Positions 53,495 to 64,000 of a stretch of DNA of 64,000 nt are shown in pieces. The stretch is from Rutpela maculata (taxonomy: Eukaryota > Arthropoda > Insecta > Coleoptera > Cerambycidae): NCBI GenBank assembly GCA_936432065.2, contig OW386288.2, positions 18,278,706-18,342,705 on the forward strand, read 5' to 3'. Both the position numbers and the translations under genes were made by a program. Numbering within the stretch: position 1 is the first letter of the stretch; every line of letters starts with the position of its first letter. Below the pieces are notes generated by a model, which did no database searches, had not been told where the DNA came from, and saw only the letters and a program-made list of their open reading frames with translations.

Positions 53495-54897
53495 GTATAG
53501 TACATAATTCGAGTTGTAAAGCAATTACGCACTCATGGAAATACGCACTCGCCAGTATATGGAGATGATTATATAAACAACGAGAAACAAGGCAAAATGA
53601 ACAGTTGCCGTCACTTACAATGGGAATGGGACTGCAATGCGTGTTACATGTGTTAGCAGTTTCTACTTATACTTTCTCGGGTCTATGTTGATTGTTGAGT
53701 ATTAGACTATGCCCATAAAAATTAGTTCCAAGTGAAGATGCTGAGTTTGAAGTAGGTGGCGCTATAAATAAAGACCACATAAAGTGCGAGAGCAGTTATT
53801 CATTTAGTATTTGAATTTGTATTTTGTTTTTACATCCGAAAATTAAAAAAAATAATGATGGCACTTCTTTGAATAGAGAAATTTAATTAAAAAAAAAAAA
53901 CAAAGATTGATTGAAGAAATAAAAAATGAATTATTATTTCAGTTAATTTATTTATCAGTTCTGAAATTATTAATAGATATTTTGGAAGACGCTCTAGTAT
54001 ACTGACTATAGAAAGAGAATGTCCGGATATAATTTAGATGAGGCCAAACAGTTCATAGCTCGGATCATGACGCATGATGTCACTTTTTTAAACCGTAAGT
54101 TAGTTGAAGTTTAAACCGACCGGCAACTTATTGTTTCATCCAACAAAAGCCTAATTTTAGTAAGTGGTCGTAGTCAGGTCACCCGGGTTGCGATTCCTCC
54201 GAGTTGAGATTGACGAGTTACATTAGCAAATGGCCACCCCATACCCGTCCTAACCCACTAGAATAACGGCCCGCTTAAATGGACAGCTGCTTCGGACAAT
54301 AAAATTTCTCACTCGCAGCGTCGCTTTTATCATTCGCTGTTTACTTCCATAAAAATATCGTATTTCTAATTCTATTCGGATACATCTTCGTAATCAATTT
54401 AAAATGTATTTTCTCTATGCTAAATTTTATTGTACGTGCCCACGTTATATAAATGTACATTATCAGGTGGCACTGAAAGAATATCGGCATATTTTTTTCA
54501 ATTTCTTATGGAATTTATAGAAGAGAGACTTTTATCAAGTAGCCGCAGGAATTTTATATTGGCAATTTCATTGTAATACTTCTTTCATGAAAAGGTAACA
54601 TAAGTACGAATCTAGCAAATAAGTAATTTTCGAAAGAAGGTTTTGGAGAAGTTTTAGGAATTGATGCGATTAGTAGGCCTTGGGGAGCTCTTTTTGAGTT
54701 CACATTTATATTCATGCTAAAATCAAAATTTCAAATCTCAAGGAAATTGATTTTTTCTGAAATCGATCGGCAATGTCTACATTTTCGGCGCGATTTCAGA
54801 TCGAAAAATGCACAATTCCAGTGTTTTAGTCCGTTGTTAAGAAACTATCACAAAGCAGACCGGAAAAGATCCGTTGCCAAGCAACGATCAACAAAAC
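53495..54897. other. No gene confirmed
   Basis: AT-rich. GC-richer stretches near 54110-54300 have no useful frame. The 70-codon frame at 54714-54926 runs into the palindrome and is not recognised. Confidence 0.3.
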
Positions 54898-54951
54898 CGT
54901 ACGGGAATGTTACTTTCTCGGCCTAGGCCGGGAAAGTAACATTCCCGTACG
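54898..54951. repeat. 54-bp palindrome, one mismatch
   Basis: Centre CGGCCTAGGCCG, outer arms CGTACGGGAATGTTACTTTC and complement. 26 of 27 base pairs match with no loop. Confidence 0.85.
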
Positions 54952-55108
54952 TTTTTTATTTATATTTTAGACAGTAAATAAATACACGCAGACAAACCAA
55001 CTCACATTAAAATTGCATTTATTAGTAAGCAGTTAGATTGTAATGAAGAAATGTTTTGCATTAATACAAATTCCTTAATTTATAACAATATTGATTATGA
55101 TTTCAGAA

Positions 55109-55243
55109 AAAATAGTATGTGTACTTCGGTGTGAAAGCACATTCCCGGACGACGATGCAAATTGTTGACCGAGGCGCTAGCCGAGGCCAACAAGCATCGA
55201 AGTCCGGGAATGTGCTTTCACACCGAAGTACACATACTATTTT
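55109..55243. repeat. 135-bp hairpin with perfect 42-bp arms
   Basis: Arms at 55109-55150 and 55202-55243 are exact complements. The 51-bp loop pairs further (GATGC/GCATC, TTGTTG.CC/GGCCAACAA) around GGCGCTAGCC. It shares CGGGAATGT with the palindrome 160 bp upstream. Confidence 0.85.
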
Positions 55244-57432
55244 GCAAATTCCAATGTACTTTTCGAAAAAAAGCATTTGCTAAAAATTAGTGTTAGTAAA
55301 TTAGGGGAGTCGCAGTCTGCAGAGTGAGAACAAGAACTGGACAGCTGCTATTCCCATTGCTGTGGAATTTTCTAAGATCCATACCAAAGCAACGATATCT
55401 ATAATGGGCTCATTTAGCATAGTTCCTTATTACATTTTCGAAAAGATCTCTTAATTTTAGAGCGAAATGCAAAAAAAACAGAATTTTCTAGGATCTCTGC
55501 AGGCTTTAAACTTAATTAAGAACATCGACGCTGCGTGACGTTATTCACTCCTGGTTGCTTTTTCATTCCCCTCTTTTCGGCACACAAGAATATGCAGCAT
55601 ATAGCTTATTCTTGTGTTAAACTACTCCAATAATCTCCAAATCACCATTATCAAGTACATCTCTGGCAGATTAGACAAATCGCTGGGTTCTAACATCGTA
55701 AACGCAACTTCAAGACAGGCATGCGGATTGAATGACGTCAGCATTTTGAGCGCGGTGTTTATGTTTAAAGTAGTATATTTCAATTACTACTTATCAGATC
55801 GACCTCAAATTTTCAGTGTTATAATTACATAGCCCCACAAAAAAAAGGGCGAACCAGACTAGTGTATCCTCATGTATTTAGACCCGCTGAAACCGAATCA
55901 AAAGTCAAAATTTTCAGATTGGCTCGTTTTTCACCCCCAACCCCAAAAAACACCTCCCAAAAAACGGTCTGTAGGGCGGACCACCTTCGGTTTGTTCTGT
56001 AAATTTCAGACGCGTGCTATAAAATACCTCAAATGGCACTTATAAAATATAAATAGCTATTATGCCATGTCTTAGAAATTTGGTATATATGTTTTTTTGG
56101 ACCTTTTAGTGTTTAAGTATGAATAGCTATACCTAGACTTCCCCACTAGATAGCCTTTCTATGTATTTTCTCTTATTATTTATGATCTGTAACATTCCAA
56201 TGATACAATAAAGTCGATTATTATTATTATTATTGTTTAAATTTGAAAATATAAGACTCAGTCGGCAACTGTTCAAAGCGTCACCTGGCATCGACACGTG
56301 TGACTTGCTTTATAGCATACCACCTGTGTCTTATATTTTCACACAGACTCTACTTTAAAGTGCAACTTCTTGTTGAGTAGCAGAAAAAGTAATGAACTCG
56401 CGATGAAGTACACGCTATCATCGCGTTATCATGCCTATAACAGAAAATAAAAAATACCGTAAACTTGTATCATCAAGGAGCACGCGGAATAGGCGCCCAC
56501 ACTATAATTACTTCACTTATAAATCTCCACTAACAAATTCTCGCATCAAATACATGTTGCACAGGACTTCTGATCCGAATATTTATGTATGTGCATCCCT
56601 GTATGTCAATGATACAGCTACAAATGCCATTTTCCACCATGTTTACTCTATTAAAGAGCCACGTCTACACGCTTATTCATAGAAAATAGCTGATGTTGCT
56701 GTGGAAATAAAAATGGGGTGGAATAATAAGGTCCAGTTGGCCACCCTTTTTGACGGTAGCGAGGGAGTGTTTCATAAGAGTAGCCACTCCCTGGTCAACT
56801 GCAACAACGGAGTCTGTTTCAGATACATAAACTCCCCCCAAACACATTTATAACCGGGGATCAAGACCAGTCAAAAATGGAAATGCTGAATTCTGAATGC
56901 AAACACCATATTGGATGTATTCGGGGATTTGGCATGGTAAATTATAGACAATATCCTTCCAAGTAAAGCCGATGTGACAATAAATATGGATGCGGTATTT
57001 TATGGGCGTTTTAAGTAGTTTTTGATTTCCACTATAAAGGTTTTATATCGGTAGTGATTTTTACAATGTAATGAAGTAATGTTATACGGGTGTCGAAAAC
57101 GAGTAAAATCAATTAAATGTATTCTATTTATTATTAATGTTTATTCATATTATATATAGTACAGTCGAATTGATTTAATTTAATTTTTTTCGGCGACAAC
57201 ATTCCACCTGAAATTTTATTGTTGATGCGTATATATTATGACTTCCTTATTACAAAGAAAATATTTATGCCCAAAAATTACGTGTGGGTCAAAAGTTATA
57301 TGTACTTTTTGACGCGTTTTCACGGGTTTCAACTTATATGCTTCATATATCTTGTACTAGTAATCGAATGGGAATTTCAAAAATACTGGCTAATCTGAAA
57401 TAAAATTCTTAAAGAATGTAGATCTGTCCGAT
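55244..57432. other. No gene confirmed; possible LINE tail near 56200
   Basis: A hairpin CACAAGAATA...TATTCTTGTG lies at about 55583-55617. CAATAAAGTCG followed by TTATTATTATTATTATTG near 56208-56235 resembles a non-LTR tail. An 83-codon frame at 56431-56682 and the GC-richer sequence after it are unrecognised. Confidence 0.35.
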
Positions 57433-57439
57433 ATGTATT

Positions 57440-58086
57440 GGTCAATCCGCCATCTTGGACAAAAACAGAAAACACCAAGAATAGCCAAAATTCAATATAT
57501 TTTCTATAAAAAAGAGTAATTTCACCAAAGTTAGCAAAAATAAAACTCATTTATGATCAGATATAATGCACCAATCCCGGACATCGTATGTCAAATAAGA
57601 CGGTCAAAGATGGCGGACGAAATAAAATTTTTAATTCTTAGTCAATTATCAAGGAGGCATTGTACGTCACTTTTTTTAGATTGTACGTTATTTTACGCAC
57701 TTTCAGGGGATAGAGTTCATTTTTTTAATTGTCAAAAAAGTGCTTTTTTTATTTGATGTTATGAGTGAAAGTAATGCTTTTCCTCAAAATTTACTAAGTG
57801 ATATTTCTTTCAAATGTAAGAAAGGCTGTAAAAATAATCAGTGTAGCTGTAGAAAACTGAGTATATAATGTTATATTCTATGTGTCTATTGTAAAGGAAA
57901 TAATTGTGCCAATGCTTCTTCTACCTTTGATGATTCGGTTATCGATGAGGAATGCAGTGAAATTATTGTATATGATGGTAATGAAAGTGATATAGTATAT
58001 TTCATTCTGTTTTGATGAAAACTGGGTGAAAAAAAGAAGGGTCAAAGTGATTTCCATTTTTTTCCAAGATGGCGGATTGACCTATA
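57440..58086. mobile_element. Inverted-repeat unit carrying a Cys-rich remnant
   Basis: GGTCAATCCGCCATCTTGGA at the left is matched by its complement at about 58063-58084. The unit is about 650 bp and holds the Cys-rich C-terminal remnant, like a heavily deleted relative of the 45.2-46.9 kb element. The arms beyond about 28 bp do not match. Confidence 0.5.
57761..58015 (+). pseudogene. Cys-rich-tail family remnant, short copy
   Basis: Single frame from ATG to TGA with one internal TAA: MSESNAFPQNLLSDIS, FKCKKGCKNNQCSCRKLSI, stop, CYILCVYCKGNNCANASS, then an acidic tail (DDSVIDEECSE...). The Cys spacing equals that of the other copies. Everything upstream of the tail domain is gone. Confidence 0.65.
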
Positions 58087-60463
58087 CAGGAGTACTGTGT
58101 ACTGTGCTTTCAACCTTCAATTATTGTTCCTAACTGTCCTTTCCAGATCCTTTTTGTTGCTACGCTACGCTGATGAGGAACAATAATTCAGAAACACGTG
58201 TCCGTAGCTGCTTCGTGTTACCTCTTTGGGGTGTAAGGCGTCATATTCCTCACTAAAAATTAAATAAACTATATTTTTTGAAAATCAAAATCATATCTGA
58301 GGATCAGATCATATGTATTTTCGCTAGCAGAATCCAAATATGAAAAAATATACAGGCGGTTCCATTTAAAAAATTGATTTTTATGTCAATTTCGTCGAAA
58401 CCGGAAGTCGGCCGTTTTAATTCTTTACATCATATAATTGGAAATTTCACTCCATATCACCACACCAAATTTAAAAAAAATCCATTCGCCCATTCAAAAG
58501 TTACAAGAGTGTCCCTTTAGGCTGAGCCACTCGGTGTATAGTATAGTATATATAGTATACTTATCACAAGTGAAAAATCTAATAAATATAACTCGTCGTA
58601 GAAAAAGCACATGCACTATTTTAAATTTCGATTGTTGAGACAGGAAATCAACCTACTGAAAATACCTGAAGAAGACAACGAAAGATAAAAAAGAGAAAGC
58701 CTATGCCAAGTCGCTGAACTTTTGTAATTATTTTAACGCCCTGTGTCTCGAAAATTAGGTGAATTTTACTGAAGCATATTTGGTTATATTGATCTAAAAG
58801 TCTCCAATCATTTTATGTCCAATTCTTCATGATCCGTCCAGTATATATTTTATATATTACGGCAGCATAATAATCTTCAGAATTCAAGGTAAATATTTAT
58901 AACCCATTTTCCTTCCACCCATAAACTCGTAAACTTTTATGTAGCAATTTCATTCCGCGGCTTGTTTTTTAGAGGCATATGTTAGATCCAGTCAATAACA
59001 ATCGTATAATACAGTTCTGGGTTTTTATTAGAGAATGCGACGCTCTATAATGTGGAAGGAATATGTGACGATACAAATCCTCGTTGTTAGCAATTTTATA
59101 GGACATCTGTGATTCCTGCAGCACAACGGCCTACCAAGTAGCATAAAACGAGGCTCCGGTGAGCCTGATAAGGACGACCGGACCAATAGATTCTTGTACT
59201 GTAATCCTGGCAAAGGATCACTGTCTACGCTACACGATGAGCACTGTACACTGCAGGTGAAACATTACCAACTGGGGCTACAGACTAAGCAAGGTTTAAT
59301 GGACAACGATGTTATACATAGTCAATCAAAAGTAAAGAATTGTATTTATGGTTTAATTTAATTATTTTTCTTAAAACATTTCTGTTTCTGAGTCTTAATA
59401 TACTGAAGCAAATATAATTGTATATTGCGTTGGTGAATATTTTAGGTTAAATTCAATTAAAAATAAAGAAAATGTTTGAAATACATATTATGTAGATATT
59501 TGATAATATTTAATTCTTTGACAGATTTTGCCCTTCCTCTTATTCACAACGTCTTGGCGGACGTTTTGTGATCTATGGATTATTCTATTTGGCCTCTCTT
59601 TGCTGAATGGCCCGTCTGACAACTTCCCGAAATCTGTCACTAAAATTTATTCCCTACAGTCCTTTGCCTTTTTCCATCTAGTTTTTATTGAGCTGTCACC
59701 CATTCTACATTGTCTTTTATTTGGTTGAATGTTGCGTTTCACTTAAATTTTTATGCAATTTTAACTAAAATCTAATAAAACACACTTTATTTTGGTATGC
59801 ACTGTACATTATATTTACCATCCGTAAATTAAGGCATTTAATTATTTCATAATAGCCTCGTTGTTTAGATGTAAGATATGCCTTTTTGTGTATTTATATT
59901 TTTGTTACAGCTCCTTATCAATTTGTTTTTCATATAACGCAAAGGAACATCAATTTACGTAGTCGTGTTAATAAATCGTACAATTTGTGGATAAAAGTTC
60001 ACATGACTTACTTTACACATACCAGCATTTTGAGTTGCCTATATGGTAAATGCTCAGTTTTCTTTCTGTTTTAATTTAATATGGTACGCGCGGTAATTAG
60101 AGTAGGGTTTCAGGTTATTTCCTGTGGGCCACGAAGACTGGAAAATCATGACCAACTCTACAGCACGCTTATTAACTTGTTTTGTCAATTATGTAGTTAT
60201 CTGATTTTACGTAGTAAATCCATCAAGAATAAGGTAATTAAATTCATTTAATTCATTCCTCAACCCGATATTTTGCAAGTAAAAGCCATATTTTTCAATT
60301 GCGTAAACTAATTTAATTCATTTCATATGATAACATCTGTTTTACAAACATGCTAATGAGTTTTTTTTTTTTCAGTAAACCCAACTGTCAAGGAAGAAAT
60401 ATTAGAAAAATATACAGGTCACCCCAAAAAAAATAATGGAGAAAATGTGACTCAAGGAATCAC
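58087..60463. other. No gene confirmed
   Basis: AT-rich. A TACAGGCGGTTCCATTTAAAAAATTGA stretch near 58350 resembles MITE ends of the TACAGGGTG type. A GC-richer stretch at 59090-59280 has no useful frame. Open frames of 60-66 codons are unremarkable. Confidence 0.3.
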
Positions 60464-61110
60464 TACTTCCACACCCAAATTTTCTATCCAAGTCACTCAC
60501 AACGAAAAAATTTTGTATGTGGAAATAATTGTTTATGGAACTTTAATAATATAATATTTGAAATCCTCTACCCAAAAAACCATAAAATGATACCCCACAT
60601 CGGTAGTGGGGTGGTGATAAAGGGGTGGTAGTGGGGGTGAATGAAGTAAAAATTTGAGGTTTCTGGTTCTTGTACACACACTAAATCACAATTTTTTTTC
60701 ATCCCCTTTAATATTGGGGTGGGGGTGGTTGCCAAAAATTTTTTTGAGACCTTAGCTTCTCTTGTATATACTAAATACCAATTTTATGGACTCTTAACTT
60801 GCTTGATTTACTTATTTACCCCAAATTTACCCTAGTTTACCCCCCAACCCTTCGACGGAACAAGATGAAAATATAATCTTGTTCTAGATCTCGTTAAAAT
60901 ACATATGTGTACCAAATTTCAAGTCAATATCTTAAACGGTTCCAGAGTAAACGTGCGCACAAAAAAGTTACAGACAGACCGACAGACAGAAATATTTTTT
61001 TCGCTCAAACTTAAAATCTCGACGTTTTATGACATTCTAAGCCTATTTGAACAATAGAAATTTTTAAAATTTCTTTTGTCGTTACTATACTTCCACTGGA
61101 TGTGGAAGTA
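60464..61110 (+). mobile_element. Repeat family A, copy 6
   Basis: Starts TACTTCCACACCCAAATT and ends CTGGATGTGGAAGTA, with complete body including the G-rich centre and ACAGACAGACCGACAG. Confidence 0.75.
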
Positions 61111-61137
61111 ATAACAAAAAAACCGCTGCCCAAGGAA

Positions 61138-61723
61138 TCACATCCAGATTCTCTATCCAAGTCACTCACAACGAAAAAACTTTGTATGTGGAAATAATTG
61201 TTTGTGGAACTTTAATAATATAATATCTGAAATCCTCTACCCCAAAAACCCATAAAACGATACCCCACATCGGTAGTAGGATGGGGGTGATGATAGGGGG
61301 TGGTAGTGGAGGTGGACGAAGTAAAAAAATATTTTGAGGTTTCTGGTTCTTGTACATACAATAAATCACATTTTTTTTCATCCCCTTTAATAATAAGGTG
61401 AGGGTGGTAATAAGGGTGGCTAATGCCAGAAATTTTTTTGAGACCTTAGCTTCTCTTGTATACACTAAATACCAATTTTATGGACTCTTACCTGCTTGAT
61501 TTACCCATTTACCCCAAATTTACCCCAATTTACCCCCCAACCCTTCGACGGAACAAGATGAAAATATAATTCAGGTCCAGATCTCGTTAAAGTACATATG
61601 TGACCAAATTTCAAGTCAATAAACTTAAAATCTCGACGTTTCATGACATTTTAAGCCTATTTCAACAATAAAAATAAAAACAATTTTTTTGTCGTTACTA
61701 TACTTCCACTGGATGTGGAAGTA
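61138..61723 (+). mobile_element. Repeat family A, copy 7, tandem with copy 6
   Basis: Separated from copy 6 by 27 bp containing CCGCTGCCCAAGGAATCAC. It lacks TACTTCC at its left end but ends CTGGATGTGGAAGTA. Near 61620 the microsatellite block is deleted. Confidence 0.7.
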
Positions 61724-64000
61724 AAATGTAGTTGACACAAGTGCCAAATAGGAAAAACGTGAAAAATATACAGGGTGATCATTTAAAAGAAAATTAAACG
61801 ACACATGAATATGATATTTAAAATGTAGTAGTTACTATTTTTGCCAGGAAAATTCTGATATAATATTAATTTAAAAAAATATACGGGGAGGTCATCCAAC
61901 AAAAAAAATCATAAATAAAGGATGCCAAGCAGAGTGGGAAGTTTTTACAATTTTTTACTTGTGTATTTTTTGTCGTTCTGTGCTATAGTGTCCTTTATTT
62001 TTCTTGAATATGCATTTTTCAATGGAAAAAACATTTAAAAAAGCAGTATTTGAGCTGCTCCACTTTTTAGAGGCGAAAAATGTAATCGATAGTTCCTAAA
62101 AACCGCGAGGAATTCGATTTTATTGTTTTTAAAACAATTGTTTAGTTTAAAATTGATATAAACGGTCACGCACTACTTTTAATTTCGATAAAATTATATC
62201 AATAATAAACAAATAAAAAATACATACCCGTTCCCTATTCAAAACAAACGTAATTTTCAAAAATGTTTTTTCAACACCTGATGGGGATTAAAAATATAAA
62301 ATCAGACCACTCAAATTTCTTTCTGTTGAAATTTAATTTTTTAATTTGTAAAATATAAACAAATAATGTTATCAAACTTAAAGTTGCTCTTATAATTTTG
62401 ATAATTTTACATGCTCTATCTGACACTTAGTGCTATTAAAAAAATTGCAATTTCTCATTTTCATCGTTTTTTAAATAAACAAATTGTTATAAACCCTTTG
62501 TGGAACCTACCGTATATTTTTTTAAATAGCGTCCCTTTTTCTGAAAACGCTAGTATACATTTAAATTACAGAAAAAAAATTAACTAATAAAATATAGTTT
62601 AACCATATTTTTTTTAATGTTTGCAACACCATTACTGCGCATAATATATAACAAATTTTAAACAAAGTTTTTTTTTATATAAAAAGTATATCTATTATTT
62701 GTTTTATCTCCCATAATTTGCAATTTATAACAGTTCTATCTATTACCACAATCGCTACGTAAACGGTGAAAGATCATCCTAGAAATTTCAACAGGTTTGT
62801 TTTAATTGTTTAAACATTGGAAGGCGGTCTTAAAAGTACTCACAAATACTCTTCCCTAAATTCTTGAATTGAACGACACTAAAAAATATTTTTTTCGAAT
62901 ACCGGGAAATTAATGCAACTGATTTTATCAATTACACTGCACTATAAGCACATATTTTATAATATTCACTTTCTGAAAAAACTATTAAATATAAGGAAGC
63001 TCTAGTCTGCAGCAAAGTTAAAATAAAACTAGGTACCTATTCTCACCTAATTGCTGTCCCACCAAAGAATATGCAACATATGACATCTGCACATAGCAGG
63101 CTTAGGTAAATTTAAAATCATCCCTCTCTCTTTAACCCTTTTAGCGCTTTCAACCCCCGGTGTGCTCCGATACTCAGTTCTTGTAAATAAAGCCAGACAC
63201 TCCATACAGCCACAAAACCTTTTTGGAGATCCGATTATTTTTTTGTATAGATTACCCCTCATAAGGGTGGTTCGTTTATATAAAATCACACAATTTCTTG
63301 TACTCTTCGAATGAATCGAATGATTCAGTCTTTTTTAGGTAACCGTTCGTAATTGTGAAAAAATGAGTTAGCAAAATCTAAATTGAGATATCAGGATTAA
63401 AATAGACGTAGAAAAGGTTTTATATAATTAGGAAGTTTCTATTTTTCTCATTTTCTCGTAATAAATAGTCGTAAAAATCTAAAAAATATCTGTAATTTTT
63501 TTTTAATTATCTCTATAAATAAAAAAGTTAGCACTCATCCGGGCTGAGGCTCGACGTCACAGTACATGATTCCGTCAACAATTAGCGGGCGCGGGCACCG
63601 GAAGTTTAGTACATTCAGTGTTATTCTTACCGGAATAGTTAGTTGGGCTTGTTTAACATTTTAATCGTTTGAAGAAGTAATTATGCCTAAAATAACAGCG
63701 AGTTGTGTACTGTGACGTCACAGTCTGACGCGAAGTATTCAAATAAGAAATTAAATAAGTTCGTTTTTCAGATATCAAGATGATTTTTTTTGTTTGACTA
63801 GTTAATTGAAAGACTACTAAATGAGGTTGAATGTACATGATATTTCTGAAATAGAAAACTTCCTAATTGTGTATTCACTATAAAGTTCAATAAGTACCGT
63901 TCTCTTGACATTAACAACTTCTCCTTCTTTGTGCGGAGAAATATGAGCTAATGCTTCTGGAATTAGTAAAGATAAAAAACTAATTTCGTGAATCTCAGTT
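61724..64000. other. No gene seen to the end of the window
   Basis: Very AT-rich. ATACAGGGTGATCATTTAAAAG near 61770 and a related ATACGGGGAGGTCATCC near 61885 may be MITE ends. 63540-63730 is GC-richer with a CTGTGACGTCACAG palindrome at 63710-63723. No protein or RNA gene is recognised. Confidence 0.35.

Noticed and set aside
56431..56682. 83-codon frame as a small gene
   Set aside because: Starts with a plausible ATG but shows no recognisable motif, splice context or repeat in the window.

Overview
The window looks like intergenic, repeat-dominated nuclear DNA from an arthropod, most likely an insect. The evidence is AT-rich sequence, a Ty3/Gypsy LTR retrotransposon, decayed non-LTR (LINE) and Tc1-type transposase remnants, hAT-type MITEs with clean 8-bp target duplications, many fold-back elements, and one candidate intron of only about 51 bp. 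The order cannot be fixed by eye. I found no intact ordinary host gene. The only long open frame (912 codons) belongs to the LTR retrotransposon; every other recognisable coding stretch is a fragment with stops or frameshifts.

Layout. 1-2.2 kb: a ~515-bp tandem repeat and an inverted-repeat element. 2.2-2.95 kb: an element with a tRNA-like pol III promoter. 3.2-4.8, 6.0-6.4, 7.05-8.6 (nested inside a copy of repeat family 'A' at 6.8-8.7) and 9.7-11.0 kb: fold-back elements. 9.06-9.57 kb: remnant of a transposon-type protein with a Cys-rich tail. 11.32-15.29 kb: a young LTR retrotransposon on the minus strand, with 388-bp LTRs and a GTAT duplication. 16.5-18.1 kb: a ~380-bp tandem repeat. 18.94-19.55 kb: a hAT MITE. 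20.9-23.05 kb: an inverted-repeat element with a partial duplication and a 5S rRNA-derived insert. 23.2-23.5 kb: a LINE reverse-transcriptase remnant. 25.7-32 kb: several hairpin and tandem-repeat elements. 32.1-32.7 kb: remnant of an uncharacterised repetitive protein family. 35.3-36.0 kb: a Tc1 transposase pseudogene. 36.2-38.2, 48.0-49.6 and 60.5-61.7 kb: family A copies. 38.8-42.7 kb: a complex inverted-repeat block with two protein remnants. 45.2-46.9 kb: a 1.67-kb element with ~465-bp inverted arms and another remnant. 51.2-51.6 kb: a second LINE remnant. 52.1 kb: a second hAT MITE. 53.0 and 57.8 kb: two more Cys-rich remnants. From 61.8 kb to the end I recognise nothing.

The most interesting theme is one protein family seen in six broken copies (9.1, 39.1, 40.9, 45.8, 53.0 and 57.8 kb). 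Its blocks, in order, are LHAFTGCDTTS-like, ALYG..DELR-like, LPP(T/S) and GW, ending either in a CxCxxxC-rich zinc-binding-like tail or in an acidic tail. Several copies sit between long inverted repeats, which suggests a DNA transposon lineage whose superfamily I cannot name. The second theme is the LTR element: it has lost reverse transcriptase, RNase H and the integrase core, yet keeps a single uninterrupted frame between nearly identical LTRs.
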